From assembly GCF_023278045.1 (NCBI RefSeq), contig NZ_CP056783.1:620001-684000 (forward strand): a stretch of 64,000 nucleotides of DNA, in the 5' to 3' direction. Shown here one piece after another: positions 17,762-26,817 of this stretch (position 1 is its first letter; the number at the start of each line of letters is the position of its first letter). This DNA comes from Flavobacterium sp. K5-23 (lineage in GTDB: Bacteria; Bacteroidota; Bacteroidia; Flavobacteriales; Flavobacteriaceae). The notes below the pieces were generated by a model. The model saw only the letters and a program-made list of their open reading frames with translations. It did no database searches and was not told the origin of the DNA. Made by a program: the position numbers and the translations under genes.

Positions 17762-18673
17762 TTAGTTTTCGTATGAGTAATATTCATCTTTTAAGTTGTT
17801 TCTCTGTAAGATGATATATTCTTTTCGTAGCTGAATATTGTCATAAATTGGTTTTTTAGTTACAGTTCCATTGACATTTATCAATCCAATTTTGTTGTTC
17901 TGCTTGATTATAAAATATCTCCAATTTTCTGACGATTTAATTTCATCATAAATGTTTGGAATTATTGTTTCATTTTTCGAGTTTATAAGACCAAATTTAT
18001 TTTCCTTTTTTATAATTTGAAATAAATTTTCACCCATTGCATGGTGTCTTAGAGTTTCAATTAATTCAATTTTTTCATCTAAGTCAATATTATTTTTTGA
18101 ATTTTGGAGATCAATAATTTGCGCTTTATTATGTTTAGTAGCAAATATTTTATACTCGTCAACTGTGAAAAATTTATATTCTTCTAGAATTATATTTTTC
18201 CCATTATAATCATAAACGCCATTCAGATTATTTTCATTTTCGGTTATATAAAAGTCATCGTTTTCTGTTGAAGAAACGTTTTTATATTCTACTGGTATAA
18301 TAATTTTTCCATTCGTATCACATAATCCGTCTGTTGAATTATTTTTACAGAGAATAAATCTATCATTTTTCCGTGCTAAGATAAATTTAAATTCTATAGG
18401 TACTAGTTCTTTATTTTCAAGAGAAAAAAGTCCATTCAAGTTATTTTTACGTACAATCAATCGTTGATTTTCATATTCTATGAAATCATATTTAAATGGA
18501 ATTATAACGTTTTGTAAACTGTCCGTTATACCGAATTTGTTATTCCTTCTTTCAATAAATCTATTTTCTTCAATCTTCATTTTAGAATCTTGAGAATAAA
18601 TTAATATTGATAAAAAAAGAAACAATATTGTTGGAATAGTTCTTTTCACTGTTGTCGTTTTAAAATGTTGCAT
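17762..18673 (-). CDS. WG-repeat protein
   Basis: The 303-residue protein is made of degenerate WG repeats, each with the pattern 'KFGLINSKNETIIPNIYDEI'. Clear units include NKFGITDSLQNVIIPFKYDFI, DGLCDTNGKIIIPVEYKNV, NKFGLINSKNE and NKIGLINVNGT. A hydrophobic N-terminal segment after HFKTTTVKR (TIPTILFLFLSILIYS) is a likely signal peptide. The function of WG repeats is unknown, but the beta-rich units suggest a binding scaffold. The gene ends two bases after copy B of the palindromic element. Confidence 0.85.
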   Translation of the reverse strand: MQHFKTTTVKRTIPTILFLFLSILIYSQDSKMKIEENRFIERRNNKFGITDSLQNVIIPFKYDFIEYENQRLIVRKNNLNGLFSLENKELVPIEFKFILARKNDRFILCKNNSTDGLCDTNGKIIIPVEYKNVSSTENDDFYITENENNLNGVYDYNGKNIILEEYKFFTVDEYKIFATKHNKAQIIDLQNSKNNIDLDEKIELIETLRHHAMGENLFQIIKKENKFGLINSKNETIIPNIYDEIKSSENWRYFIIKQNNKIGLINVNGTVTKKPIYDNIQLRKEYIILQRNNLKDEYYSYEN

Positions 18674-18770
18674 AACTTGTATATACTCGCTACAAAGTAG
18701 CGCCTACACACCCCAAATCGGGTAGATTGGCGAATATTTGTTGCGATTATTGTTGTGCATTCTATGCCAA
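18674..18770. repeat. Third, divergent palindromic element upstream of the WG-repeat gene
   Basis: It starts ATAACTTG and ends GTTGTGCATT, with internal arms CGCCTACACACCC / GGGTAGATTGGCG. The sequence differs from copies A and B but has the same size, position and imperfect-palindrome form. Confidence 0.45.
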
Positions 18771-18883
18771 ATATAATAAATAAATTACTACAAATAAGCA
18801 ACTCTATTTTCTATAATATTTATTCTTAGCTCAAAATCTCTCGGATGAAGAAAGCAGTCAATGTTATTAAATTAAGATTTTTT

Positions 18884-18954
18884 TGTCATTTCGACCATCG
18901 GGAGAAATCACATAAAGAGAGCAACTAATGTGATTTCTCCTTCGTCGAAAGGAC
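18884..18954. repeat. Inverted repeat (REP/MITE-like)
   Basis: Arms GTCATTTCGAC..GGGAGAAATCACAT (18884-18912) and ATGTGATTTCTCC..GTCGAAAGGAC (18928-18954) are nearly exact inverted copies around a 15-base loop. No gene is seen in 18674-19159; this interval holds repeats only. Confidence 0.65.
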
Positions 18955-18980
18955 AAATTTATGTGCATTAATTACTTTTT

Positions 18981-19065
18981 CGGGTGAGGGATAACAGTGA
19001 AAATCCTTTTATGAAATGCAATGGAATAAAAGATTGTAACGCATAGCCCGACCGTAAGGCACCCC
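18981..19065 (+). repeat. Dispersed flavobacterial repeat, copy 1
   Basis: Contains GGGTGAGGGATAACAGTG, AAAATCCTTTT, AAAGATTGTAACG and ATAGCCCGACC. It matches the copies at 46782-46872 (same strand) and 32238-32345 (opposite strand). Confidence 0.7.
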
Positions 19066-19073
19066 AAAAACAA

Positions 19074-19108
19074 AAAACGCATTCAAATAAATGAATGCGT
19101 TTTTTAAA
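19074..19108. terminator. Terminator downstream of sdhB
   Basis: Stem AAAACGCATTCA / TGAATGCGTTTT with A and T runs on either side, about 50 bp beyond the sdhB stop. Confidence 0.75.
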
Positions 19109-19159
19109 ACTATTGGCTTAAAGCTTTCGACTTTAAGACATTTGACTTTATGACTTAAA

Positions 19160-19906
19160 TTACCCTTTCAAGCTTGCTGACATATACTCTCTATTCATAC
19201 GAGCGATGTTTTCTAAAGAAATTCCTTTAGGACATTCTATCTCACATGCTCCAGTGTTAGTACAGTTACCAAAACCTTCGGCATCCATTTGGCTTACCAT
19301 GTTTAATACACGATCAACAGCTTCAACTTTACCTTGTGGCAATAATGCATATTGAGAAACTTTGGCTGCTACGAATAACATTGCCGATGAGTTTTTACAA
19401 GAGGCAACACAAGCTCCACAACCAATACATGAAGCTGCATCAAAAGATGCATCAGCATCGTCCTTGTTGACTGGAATTGTATTAGCATCAATTGTGTTTC
19501 CTGATGTATTCACTGATATAAATCCTCCTGCATGTTGGATTCTATCAAATGAACTACGGTCAACAACTAAATCTTTTACTACTGGGAAAGCAGCTGCACG
19601 GAAAGGCTCGATTGTAATAGTATCACCGTCCTTGAACATACGCATGTGCAATTGACAAGTAGTTACTCCTCTATCTGGCCCGTGAGCTTCACCGTTGATG
19701 TACAAAGAACACATTCCGCAAATTCCTTCGCGACAATCGTGATCAAATGCAACTGGCTCGCCACCTTTGTTAATTAAATCTTCATTAAATACGTCAAGCA
19801 TTTCAAGGAATGACATATCTGGCTCAATTCCGTCGATTTGATAATCAACCATTGCTCCTTTATCTTGGGCGTTTTTTTGACGCCATATTTTTAATGTAAG
19901 TTTCAT
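19160..19906 (-). CDS. sdhB: Succinate dehydrogenase iron-sulfur subunit
   Basis: SdhB carries the three Fe-S clusters that pass electrons from FAD in SdhA to quinone. The [2Fe-2S] ligands are in CREGICGMC; the [4Fe-4S] and [3Fe-4S] ligands are in [11 protein letters not shown] and [12 protein letters not shown]. The 248 residues fit the three-subunit Bacteroidota enzyme. Normally it would follow sdhA closely; here 441 bp with another gene lie between. Confidence 0.97.
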   Translation of the reverse strand: MKLTLKIWRQKNAQDKGAMVDYQIDGIEPDMSFLEMLDVFNEDLINKGGEPVAFDHDCREGICGMCSLYINGEAHGPDRGVTTCQLHMRMFKDGDTITIEPFRAAAFPVVKDLVVDRSSFDRIQHAGGFISVNTSGNTIDANTIPVNKDDADASFDAASCIGCGACVASCKNSSAMLFVAAKVSQYALLPQGKVEAVDRVLNMVSQMDAEGFGNCTNTGACEIECPKGISLENIARMNREYMSASLKG

Positions 19907-19923
19907 TGTATTTTAGTTTATTA

Positions 19924-19945
19924 GCCAAAAGGCAAAAGGCAAAAG
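19924..19945. repeat. Inverted repeat flanking the four-helix-bundle gene (mate at 20317-20337)
   Basis: GCCAAAAGGCAAAAGGCAAAAG here and an imperfect inverted copy at 20317-20337 bracket the gene at 19951-20313 inside the sdh operon. Confidence 0.6.
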
Positions 19946-19950
19946 TTATA

Positions 19951-20313
19951 CTACTTGCTTAATGACTTTATAAAGGCGTTTAACATTTTACTTTCTTCAG
20001 TAATAATTTGTGTTATCTCGTTAAATTTTAATTCATTTATAAAATTCAACTCTTTTGCAATAATAAATTGTGTTTCTAATTCAAATAAAGAACCTCTAGC
20101 AATTTTCAAAAAATGAACATAGCTTAAAGTCGAACTTCTACCCCATCCTTCAGCAATATTTGAAGGAATTGAAACAGCTGCTCTTTTTATTTGACTAGTT
20201 AAACCAAAAACTTCGTCTTTGGGAAAACCCTCTAAATTATTGTAAACAACTTTTACAAGTAAGATGCCTTTTTGCCAAATTAATAAATCCTTATATGTTT
20301 TAATATCACTCAT
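19951..20313 (-). CDS. Four-helix-bundle protein (23S rRNA intervening-sequence / S23 family)
   Basis: The 120 residues match the family that encodes free-standing homologues of proteins from 23S rRNA intervening sequences. The recognised motif is TSQIKRAAVSIPSNIAEGWGRSS, followed by a helical second half. Members form pentameric four-helix bundles, and relatives (Avd) serve diversity-generating retroelements; most stand-alone copies have no known role. It is placed between sdhA and sdhB, on the same strand, and bounded by inverted GCCAAAAG repeats, so it looks like an insertion that leaves the operon transcribable. Confidence 0.9.
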   Translation of the reverse strand: MSDIKTYKDLLIWQKGILLVKVVYNNLEGFPKDEVFGLTSQIKRAAVSIPSNIAEGWGRSSTLSYVHFLKIARGSLFELETQFIIAKELNFINELKFNEITQIITEESKMLNAFIKSLSK

Positions 20314-20347
20314 TATCTTTTACTATTGGCTTTTGGCTCTTAACTTT

Positions 20348-22348
20348 CTACTTGTAATTTCTTTGAACAAGTTTAACGGCATCAAATACCAAAGCTTCTT
20401 TATGTAAAACAGCGTCACTTGGTTTTCCTTTGTATTCCCAAGCGGCAACGTATGCGAAGTTTTCGTCATCACGTTTTGCTTCTCCTTCTTCAGTTTGATA
20501 TTCCTCACGGAAGTGACCTCCACAAGATTCGTTACGGTGCAAAGCATCTTTGGCAAACAATTCACCTAGCTCCAAGAAATCAGCAACACGAGTCGCTTTT
20601 TCTAATTCCTGGTTGAATCCTTTGTCAGTTCCTGGCACTTTAACGTCTTTGTAAAACTCTTCACGTAAAGCGGCGATTTCTACAATAGCTTCGTTAAGAC
20701 CTTTAGCATTACGAGCCATACCTACTTTGTCCCACATAATTTTTCCTAATTTCTTGTGGAAATAGTCAACAGAATGTGTTCCGTTATTGTTCATAAATTT
20801 CTCAATTTGGTCTTTAACTGCTTTTTCAGCAGCTTCAAACTCAGGCAAATCAGTAGAGATAGTTCCCATTTTAATATCTGGTGACAAATAATCCCCGATA
20901 GTATATGGCAATACAAAATATCCATCAGCTAAACCTTGCATCAAAGCCGAAGCTCCTAAACGGTTTGCTCCGTGATCTGAGAAGTTTGATTCTCCAATAG
21001 AGAAACATCCTGGAATAGTAGTTTGTAAGTTATAATCAACCCAAGTTCCACCCATTGTGTAATGTACCGCTGGGTAAATCATCATAGGTGAAGTATATGG
21101 ATCTTCATCTACAATTTTATAATACATCTGGAATAAATTCCCGTATTTACTTTTTACAATCTCAGTACCTAATTTAGTAACAAGTGCATTATCGTTAGAA
21201 TCAAGTCCTTTTACAAAAGTTTGCTCTTTTCCGTAACGTTGAATCGCTGCAGCAAAATCCAAATAAACTGCTTCACCTGTTTTGTTTACTCCAAAACCAG
21301 CGTCACATCTTTCTTTAGCCGCACGAGAAGCAACATCTCTAGGTACTAAGTTACCAAAAGCTGGGTATCTTCTTTCTAAGAAATAATCTCTTTCCGCCTC
21401 AGTTAAATCAATTGCTTTTTTCTTTCCTTCACGGATCGCTTTTGAATCTTCGATATTTGCAGGAACCCAAATACGTCCGTCATTACGAAGAGATTCCGAC
21501 ATCAAAGTTAATTTTGATTGGTGATCTCCAGAAACTGGAATACAAGTAGGGTGAATTTGTGTGTAACAAGGATTAGCAAAGAATGCTCCTTTTTTGTGGA
21601 TTTTCCAAGCTGCAGTAGCATTAGAACCCATTGCATTTGTTGACAAGAAGAAAACGTTTCCGTATCCTCCAGAAGCAATAACCACTGCATGAGCAGAATG
21701 TCTTTCGATTTCACCTGTAACCAAGTTACGAGCGATAATTCCTCTTGCTTTTCCGTCAACAATTACTAAATCTAGCATTTCGTGACGGTTGTGCATTTTT
21801 ACTTTTCCACGACCGATTTGACGGTTCATTGCAGAATAAGCTCCTAATAACAATTGTTGTCCTGTTTGTCCTTGTGCATAAAAAGTACGAGAAACCAAGG
21901 CACCACCAAAAGAACGGTTGTCAAGCAATCCACCATATTCACGTGCCAATGGAACCCCTTGAGCCACACATTGATCAATAATATTGTTAGAAACTTCAGC
22001 AAGACGATGTACGTTTGCTTCACGAGCACGGTAATCTCCTCCTTTTACAGTGTCATAAAATAATCTATGAACTGAATCTCCGTCTCCTTTATAATTTTTT
22101 GCCGCATTGATTCCCCCTTGTGCCGCAATAGAGTGCGCACGACGTGGTGAATCTTGAAAACAAAATGCTTTTACGTTATATCCTAATTCTGCCAATGTTG
22201 CAGCAGCAGAACCTCCAGCTAGTCCAGTACCAACAATGATAACATCTAAATTACGTTTGTTAGCTGGATTTACTAAATTAATATGATCTTTATAATCTGT
22301 CCATTTGTCCGCAATTGGGCCATTTGGGATTTTTGAGTCTAATGCCAT
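20348..22348 (-). CDS. sdhA: Succinate dehydrogenase / fumarate reductase flavoprotein subunit
   Basis: SdhA oxidises succinate using covalently bound FAD. The 666 residues show the dinucleotide loop [19 protein letters not shown] (about 40-58), the flavin-attachment region [18 protein letters not shown] with its histidine, and the substrate-site segments ([18 protein letters not shown]). It starts 12 bp after sdhC, so sdhC-sdhA are translationally close. Confidence 0.97.
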   Translation of the reverse strand: MALDSKIPNGPIADKWTDYKDHINLVNPANKRNLDVIIVGTGLAGGSAAATLAELGYNVKAFCFQDSPRRAHSIAAQGGINAAKNYKGDGDSVHRLFYDTVKGGDYRAREANVHRLAEVSNNIIDQCVAQGVPLAREYGGLLDNRSFGGALVSRTFYAQGQTGQQLLLGAYSAMNRQIGRGKVKMHNRHEMLDLVIVDGKARGIIARNLVTGEIERHSAHAVVIASGGYGNVFFLSTNAMGSNATAAWKIHKKGAFFANPCYTQIHPTCIPVSGDHQSKLTLMSESLRNDGRIWVPANIEDSKAIREGKKKAIDLTEAERDYFLERRYPAFGNLVPRDVASRAAKERCDAGFGVNKTGEAVYLDFAAAIQRYGKEQTFVKGLDSNDNALVTKLGTEIVKSKYGNLFQMYYKIVDEDPYTSPMMIYPAVHYTMGGTWVDYNLQTTIPGCFSIGESNFSDHGANRLGASALMQGLADGYFVLPYTIGDYLSPDIKMGTISTDLPEFEAAEKAVKDQIEKFMNNNGTHSVDYFHKKLGKIMWDKVGMARNAKGLNEAIVEIAALREEFYKDVKVPGTDKGFNQELEKATRVADFLELGELFAKDALHRNESCGGHFREEYQTEEGEAKRDDENFAYVAAWEYKGKPSDAVLHKEALVFDAVKLVQRNYK

Positions 22349-22360
22349 TATAATTGAATA

Positions 22361-23026
22361 TTAATGATTGAAATGATGAAATAAAGCAATAAAAATAAAT
22401 CCGAAAGGAACTACAAATGCAAATCCTAATCCGAAATTTTTCATTCCTTTAGTGTATTTATTATTTTGTCCTACTGATTGAAAAGAAGAACTGAAACCAT
22501 GTTTCAAGTGTAATGATAACAATACAAATGATAAACAGTACAATGCAGTACGCACTGGGCTTTCAAATTTTTCAGCAAGTTCGTGGAAATATCTAGTCTC
22601 GTCTAACGGACCAAATTCCACATATTTGTATGCCATTTCCGGAACCCAGAAATCATAAAAATGTAGCCCTAAGAAAGCTAAGACAACTGAACCAGTAATA
22701 ATCATATTTCTTGATACCCAAGAAGAATTAGCAGCACCATTGTTTTTCGCATATGCGATTGGCCTTGCTTTTCTGTTTTGAAAATCCAATACGAAACCCA
22801 TAATAAAGTGAAAAATAACTCCAACGATCAAAATCGGCTGGATTACAAATTGCACTAATGGATTATTACCCATAAAATGCGAAATCGAATTGAAAGTAGA
22901 AGAACTAAAAACCGAAGTCATATTAATAAAAAAATGCTGTGCTAAGAACAGCATTAAAAAAATTCCTGAAAGCGCCATAGCAACTTTTTTAGCTATCGAC
23001 GACTTCAATAATGCAGATTTTGCCAT
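22361..23026 (-). CDS. sdhC: Succinate dehydrogenase cytochrome b subunit (b558 type)
   Basis: This membrane anchor of 221 residues is of the single-chain diheme type used with SdhAB in Bacteroidota. Five hydrophobic spans are visible, with histidines such as LAQHFFINM, FHFIMGFV, GLHFYDFW and LHLKHGFSS as likely heme or quinone ligands. The start is taken at MAKSALLKSS because an ATG 33 bp upstream would overlap the promoter. It is first in the operon. Confidence 0.93.
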   Translation of the reverse strand: MAKSALLKSSIAKKVAMALSGIFLMLFLAQHFFINMTSVFSSSTFNSISHFMGNNPLVQFVIQPILIVGVIFHFIMGFVLDFQNRKARPIAYAKNNGAANSSWVSRNMIITGSVVLAFLGLHFYDFWVPEMAYKYVEFGPLDETRYFHELAEKFESPVRTALYCLSFVLLSLHLKHGFSSSFQSVGQNNKYTKGMKNFGLGFAFVVPFGFIFIALFHHFNH

Positions 23027-23058
23027 AAGATTTGAATAATTTGTTTTGAAAAATATCA

Positions 23059-23089
23059 CAAAAATAGAGAAAACACGGCTGAACTACAA
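23059..23089 (-). promoter_or_regulatory. Promoter of the sdhCAB operon
   Basis: TATTTTTG (23059-23066, minus strand) lies 20 bases after a TTG (23087-23089), giving a leader of roughly 25 bases to the chosen sdhC start. Confidence 0.6.
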
Positions 23090-23349
23090 CCTTATCGTTG
23101 TTATTTATAATGATTTTAAAGTGTTTTAATTCAACTAATAGCAGACTCAAAAACCGTGTCTTTATTGATTGATTGGCGATTAATATAAATTCCGCTCTTC
23201 TTTCTTCAAGTAATTAAGAAAATCAAGATGCGAAAATGTAACAAAATCAATGAGTTTCTAGTATAAATCCGACACATTTTTTATGAAAAGTCGTATCGGC
23301 ATACAGACTCTTGTTCTCTTTACGGATCAAGCGTTCGAAGTTTGTGTTT

Positions 23350-23509
23350 TGTACCGTTAGGCTCTAAATGTTGGTAGTAATTAGGTTCAAAATTCATTAG
23401 CGTGCCGTAGGTACGCAACAAAACGATAGTATTGCGTACCTACGGCACGCTAAATTGGCTCCAATTCATGTAGTCTACCACTATTTAGTGCCTATAGGCA
23501 CATTCGAAC
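23350..23509. repeat. Long inverted-repeat element (MITE-like) between sdhC and the aceBA regulator
   Basis: The centre is a perfect 22-bp inverted repeat (23397-23418 and 23432-23453, core GCGTGCCGTAGGTACGC) around a 13-base loop. Outside it, the flanks are also inverted copies (CTAAAT.TTGGTAG near 23373; CTACCACTATTTAG near 23479). The rest of 23090-23557 shows no gene. Confidence 0.75.
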
Positions 23510-23557
23510 CCTCGATTCACACTCACAATTATAAAACGCGCAACAATGATAAAAAGT

Positions 23558-25039
23558 TTAACTGTATTTTTCCATGTATTTTTGAACTACTGAATCCGTG
23601 TTTTCGTTTCTGATTTTTTGTTGCAAATGAATAGGCTCCGAAGCTCTTACTTCGCAATTTTTTACTGCACAAGTTTCACATGTAACACCTACAGTTTGCC
23701 TCTGTAATGAAGGATTATCAATAAACTTAAACTTTTTCTTCATACTTGGGGTGATCATAATCCCCACTGAAATACTCCTTAAATAATCCTTTTTAAAAGG
23801 GTCTTCGGTTGCTGATGAAAAAACCAAATACTCATTATTACTGTTTTCATAATGCGAAATTTGCGCGTCTAAATAGTGTATTCTATTTTGCTCTAATGAA
23901 GCTTTTATTGTTTTCACAGATACCCATCGCCTACAATAATGCTCATTCATTTCATTAGCATGTGGTTCGTGCTGGTTCGTGATATGCAACTCTTTTTTTA
24001 TTTGGTACTTATCTGATCCTATTTTATGAGACATTCGCAGGAAAAAAATATTTTTTAACTGAAAATCTTTGGGTAAAATATTCGTTAACCTTTGGTAAAA
24101 GGATTCTGGAGACACATTAAATCGCTCCATCAATTGAATCATTTCTTGTGGCTTTGGATCAGTCTTCAATAAAAACAAATTCAATTCTTCCACAAGTTGC
24201 TTCCTTGGCATTAACAATGCTCCAGCAAAATAAGAAGCATAAAAATTATTTAAAACCTGATCGAAATTTTCGAATTTAATCCAGCTAAATGTATATAACC
24301 TATTAGTTATCTCAAGGTAATTATAAGCTATTTCTTTAGCCAATATAAAGGCTTTTTGTTGTGAGTCTATACCTAAAGAGAGTAATAAGGTTTTACTTTT
24401 TGGCACATAAATAGAACGCAAATCCCCAAGCTCCTCTTGTTCCGAAAAAACGATCTCTTTTATAGTGTAACCATACTCATCAGTCAACACAGACATCAAC
24501 TCTTCTAAAGAAATTTTAGTGTTAATATCGATATGAAACGCTTTAGAAAAATCTAGAACTTTCTGCTCCAAGTCTTCAAAATAATTATTGTGCGCTTCCT
24601 GATACGATCGCAAAGCAGCCAAGAAAAAACTTTCACGAGTTAAGTTATAATGTTGGGCAATCTCAATAATTGTACTGATAAACGCATTGACTTTTGCAGG
24701 TGCATTAGCAATAATATCTATCAAATCATTTTCTTGAATCCCAAAAATATCCAAAGGAATTTCTTTTAAAATACCCGATTTCAAAATCTCACCAATAGGC
24801 GCCAGATTACTATCTAACTTTAAAGAAACCATATGATCGTATGAAACTTCGAGCTTTTCAGCCAAAAGAATAATCTTATCCGTCTTTGGATATTTTTTAC
24901 CTTTTTCTATTTCGTTCAAATACGACTTTGAAAGCTCTGTAATTTTGGCCAAACCAAACAATGACAAATCCTTATTAGTACGTGCTTGCTTGAGCTTAAG
25001 CCCAAAAATCAATTTGATATAATCCTTTTCTACGTTCAT
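23558..25039 (-). CDS. XRE-family regulator with ImmA/IrrE- and DUF2083-like regions (RamB-like)
   Basis: The 493 residues begin with a helix-turn-helix (about 12-66: LKQARTNKDLSLFGLAKITELSKSYLNEIEKGKKYP), continue through a long middle region like that of short-chain-fatty-acid regulators, and end with a cysteine cluster TCETCAVKNCEV. This architecture is that of RamB of Corynebacterium, a regulator of acetate and glyoxylate genes. It is divergent from aceB with 118 bp between starts, so it most likely controls aceBA and itself. The -7 element TATATTTG (25044-25051) ends four bases before its ATG. Confidence 0.85.
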   Translation of the reverse strand: MNVEKDYIKLIFGLKLKQARTNKDLSLFGLAKITELSKSYLNEIEKGKKYPKTDKIILLAEKLEVSYDHMVSLKLDSNLAPIGEILKSGILKEIPLDIFGIQENDLIDIIANAPAKVNAFISTIIEIAQHYNLTRESFFLAALRSYQEAHNNYFEDLEQKVLDFSKAFHIDINTKISLEELMSVLTDEYGYTIKEIVFSEQEELGDLRSIYVPKSKTLLLSLGIDSQQKAFILAKEIAYNYLEITNRLYTFSWIKFENFDQVLNNFYASYFAGALLMPRKQLVEELNLFLLKTDPKPQEMIQLMERFNVSPESFYQRLTNILPKDFQLKNIFFLRMSHKIGSDKYQIKKELHITNQHEPHANEMNEHYCRRWVSVKTIKASLEQNRIHYLDAQISHYENSNNEYLVFSSATEDPFKKDYLRSISVGIMITPSMKKKFKFIDNPSLQRQTVGVTCETCAVKNCEVRASEPIHLQQKIRNENTDSVVQKYMEKYS

Positions 25040-25157
25040 ATTTCAAATATACGCCAAAAAATAAAAACAGCGATAAAAAGTTTTTTACATTTTTAGCGTA
25101 CGTTCGCTTGTTTTATAAATAACTTTTCGTAACATTGTCATGTAAAACATTTTAACC

Positions 25158-26759
25158 ATGAAACAAACAACCGAAACTTTCGAAAAAACATTAAGAATTA
25201 ACGCTGGAAAAAATCAGCAATTCCCAGATGTACTAACCGAAGATGCGATGGAGTATTTAACTAATTTACACCATCGTTTTAACAGCAGCCGAATTGAACT
25301 ATTAGAAGATCGCAAAAAACAACAACTGTTATTTGATGCAGGTGCTTTGCCAAGTTTCCCAATCGAAACAAAAAATATTCGTGATAACGAATGGCAAGCA
25401 GCTACAACTCCAAAAGATCTATTAGATCGAAGAGTGGAAATAACAGGGCCTGTCGATAGAAAAATGGTCATCAACGCATTGAATTCGGGGGCTAAAACTT
25501 TCATGGCTGATTTTGAAGACAGCACTTCTCCTACTTGGAGTAATTTAATGCAAGGACAACAAAATCTTAGAGATGCAGTGAACAAAACAATAAGTCTTGA
25601 GGATGTTGCAAAAAATAAAAAATACCAATTGAATGACGATACTGCTGTTTTACTAGTTCGTCCAAGAGGTTTGCATTTGCAAGAGAAACACCTATTGATC
25701 GACAACCAAGAAGCATCAGGTTCGCTTGTTGACTTTGGATTGTATGCCTTTCATAACTTCAAACAATTACTAAAAGACGGAACAGCTCCTTATTATTATA
25801 TCCCAAAACTAGAACACTATCTGGAAGCGAGATGGTGGAACGAGGTAATTGATTTTACCGAAGATTATCTGGGAATGCAAAGAGGTACTATAAAAACAAC
25901 GGTATTAGTAGAAACAATAACTGCCAGTTTTCAACTGGACGAAATTATTTTCGAATTAAAGGAACACATCGTAGGACTTAACTGTGGGCGTTGGGATTAT
26001 ATCTTTTCCTATATCAAAAAACTAAGAAACAACCCCGCTTTCATAGTACCAAACAGAGACCAAGTAACTATGACATCGCCTTTTATGAGTGCGTATTCTC
26101 AACTGGTAATTCAACGTTGCCACAAAAGAAATATTCACGCTATAGGTGGAATGGCAGCACAAATACCAATTAAGAATAATCCGGAAGCTAATACCATCGC
26201 TTTCAATAAAGTAATTGCCGATAAAGAAAGAGAAGTTAGAAACGGACACGATGGAACTTGGGTAGCACATCCTGACTTGATTCCTCTTGCAATGAAAGTA
26301 TTCGATAGAGAAATGCCAACAAAAAATCAGATTCACATAAAAAGAGCTGATTTAGACATTACAGAAAGTGATTTATTAGAAGTGCCAATAGGAACAATTA
26401 CTGAAGAAGGTGTTCGAAAAAACATCAATGTTTCCATTCTATACATCGCCTCTTGGCTTCACGGACAAGGAGCGGCAGCAATTCACCATTTGATGGAAGA
26501 TGCGGCTACAGCGGAAATTTCGAGATCACAACTATGGCAGTGGTTACAAAACGGAGTCACTTTGGACAATAATAAAAAATTGACCAACAATTATTACCAC
26601 CGTTTAGCAATGGAAGAATATGAAAAAATTAAAAAACTAGTTGGAGAGGATAGCCACGAAAATGGAGAATACAAATTAGCCGAACAACTATTAGACGTTC
26701 TGGTTGTCAACCCTAATTTCATTGACTTTTTAACCATTCCTGGTTATAAATACATTTAA
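25158..26759 (+). CDS. aceB: Malate synthase A
   Basis: Malate synthase condenses glyoxylate with acetyl-CoA, the second step of the glyoxylate shunt. The 533 residues equal the E. coli length, so it appears intact. Motifs include TFMADFEDSTSPTW, LLVRPRGLHLQEKH, and GLNCGRWDYIFSYIKK. It is followed 58 bp later by the damaged aceA. Confidence 0.96.
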   Translation: MKQTTETFEKTLRINAGKNQQFPDVLTEDAMEYLTNLHHRFNSSRIELLEDRKKQQLLFDAGALPSFPIETKNIRDNEWQAATTPKDLLDRRVEITGPVDRKMVINALNSGAKTFMADFEDSTSPTWSNLMQGQQNLRDAVNKTISLEDVAKNKKYQLNDDTAVLLVRPRGLHLQEKHLLIDNQEASGSLVDFGLYAFHNFKQLLKDGTAPYYYIPKLEHYLEARWWNEVIDFTEDYLGMQRGTIKTTVLVETITASFQLDEIIFELKEHIVGLNCGRWDYIFSYIKKLRNNPAFIVPNRDQVTMTSPFMSAYSQLVIQRCHKRNIHAIGGMAAQIPIKNNPEANTIAFNKVIADKEREVRNGHDGTWVAHPDLIPLAMKVFDREMPTKNQIHIKRADLDITESDLLEVPIGTITEEGVRKNINVSILYIASWLHGQGAAAIHHLMEDAATAEISRSQLWQWLQNGVTLDNNKKLTNNYYHRLAMEEYEKIKKLVGEDSHENGEYKLAEQLLDVLVVNPNFIDFLTIPGYKYI

Positions 26760-26817
26760 TAAACTATAACGACACCTAAAAACAATATTAAGAAAAATAG
26801 AAAACAGCATTGCGAGA

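Noticed and set aside
18674..19159. Possible missed gene before the sdh operon
   Set aside because: All open frames are short and run through repeat elements with no start, signal or codon pattern.
26760..26817. Programmed frameshifting to explain aceA
   Set aside because: No slippery heptamer or downstream structure is seen at 27589, and the gene also lacks its N-terminal region, so decay is simpler.
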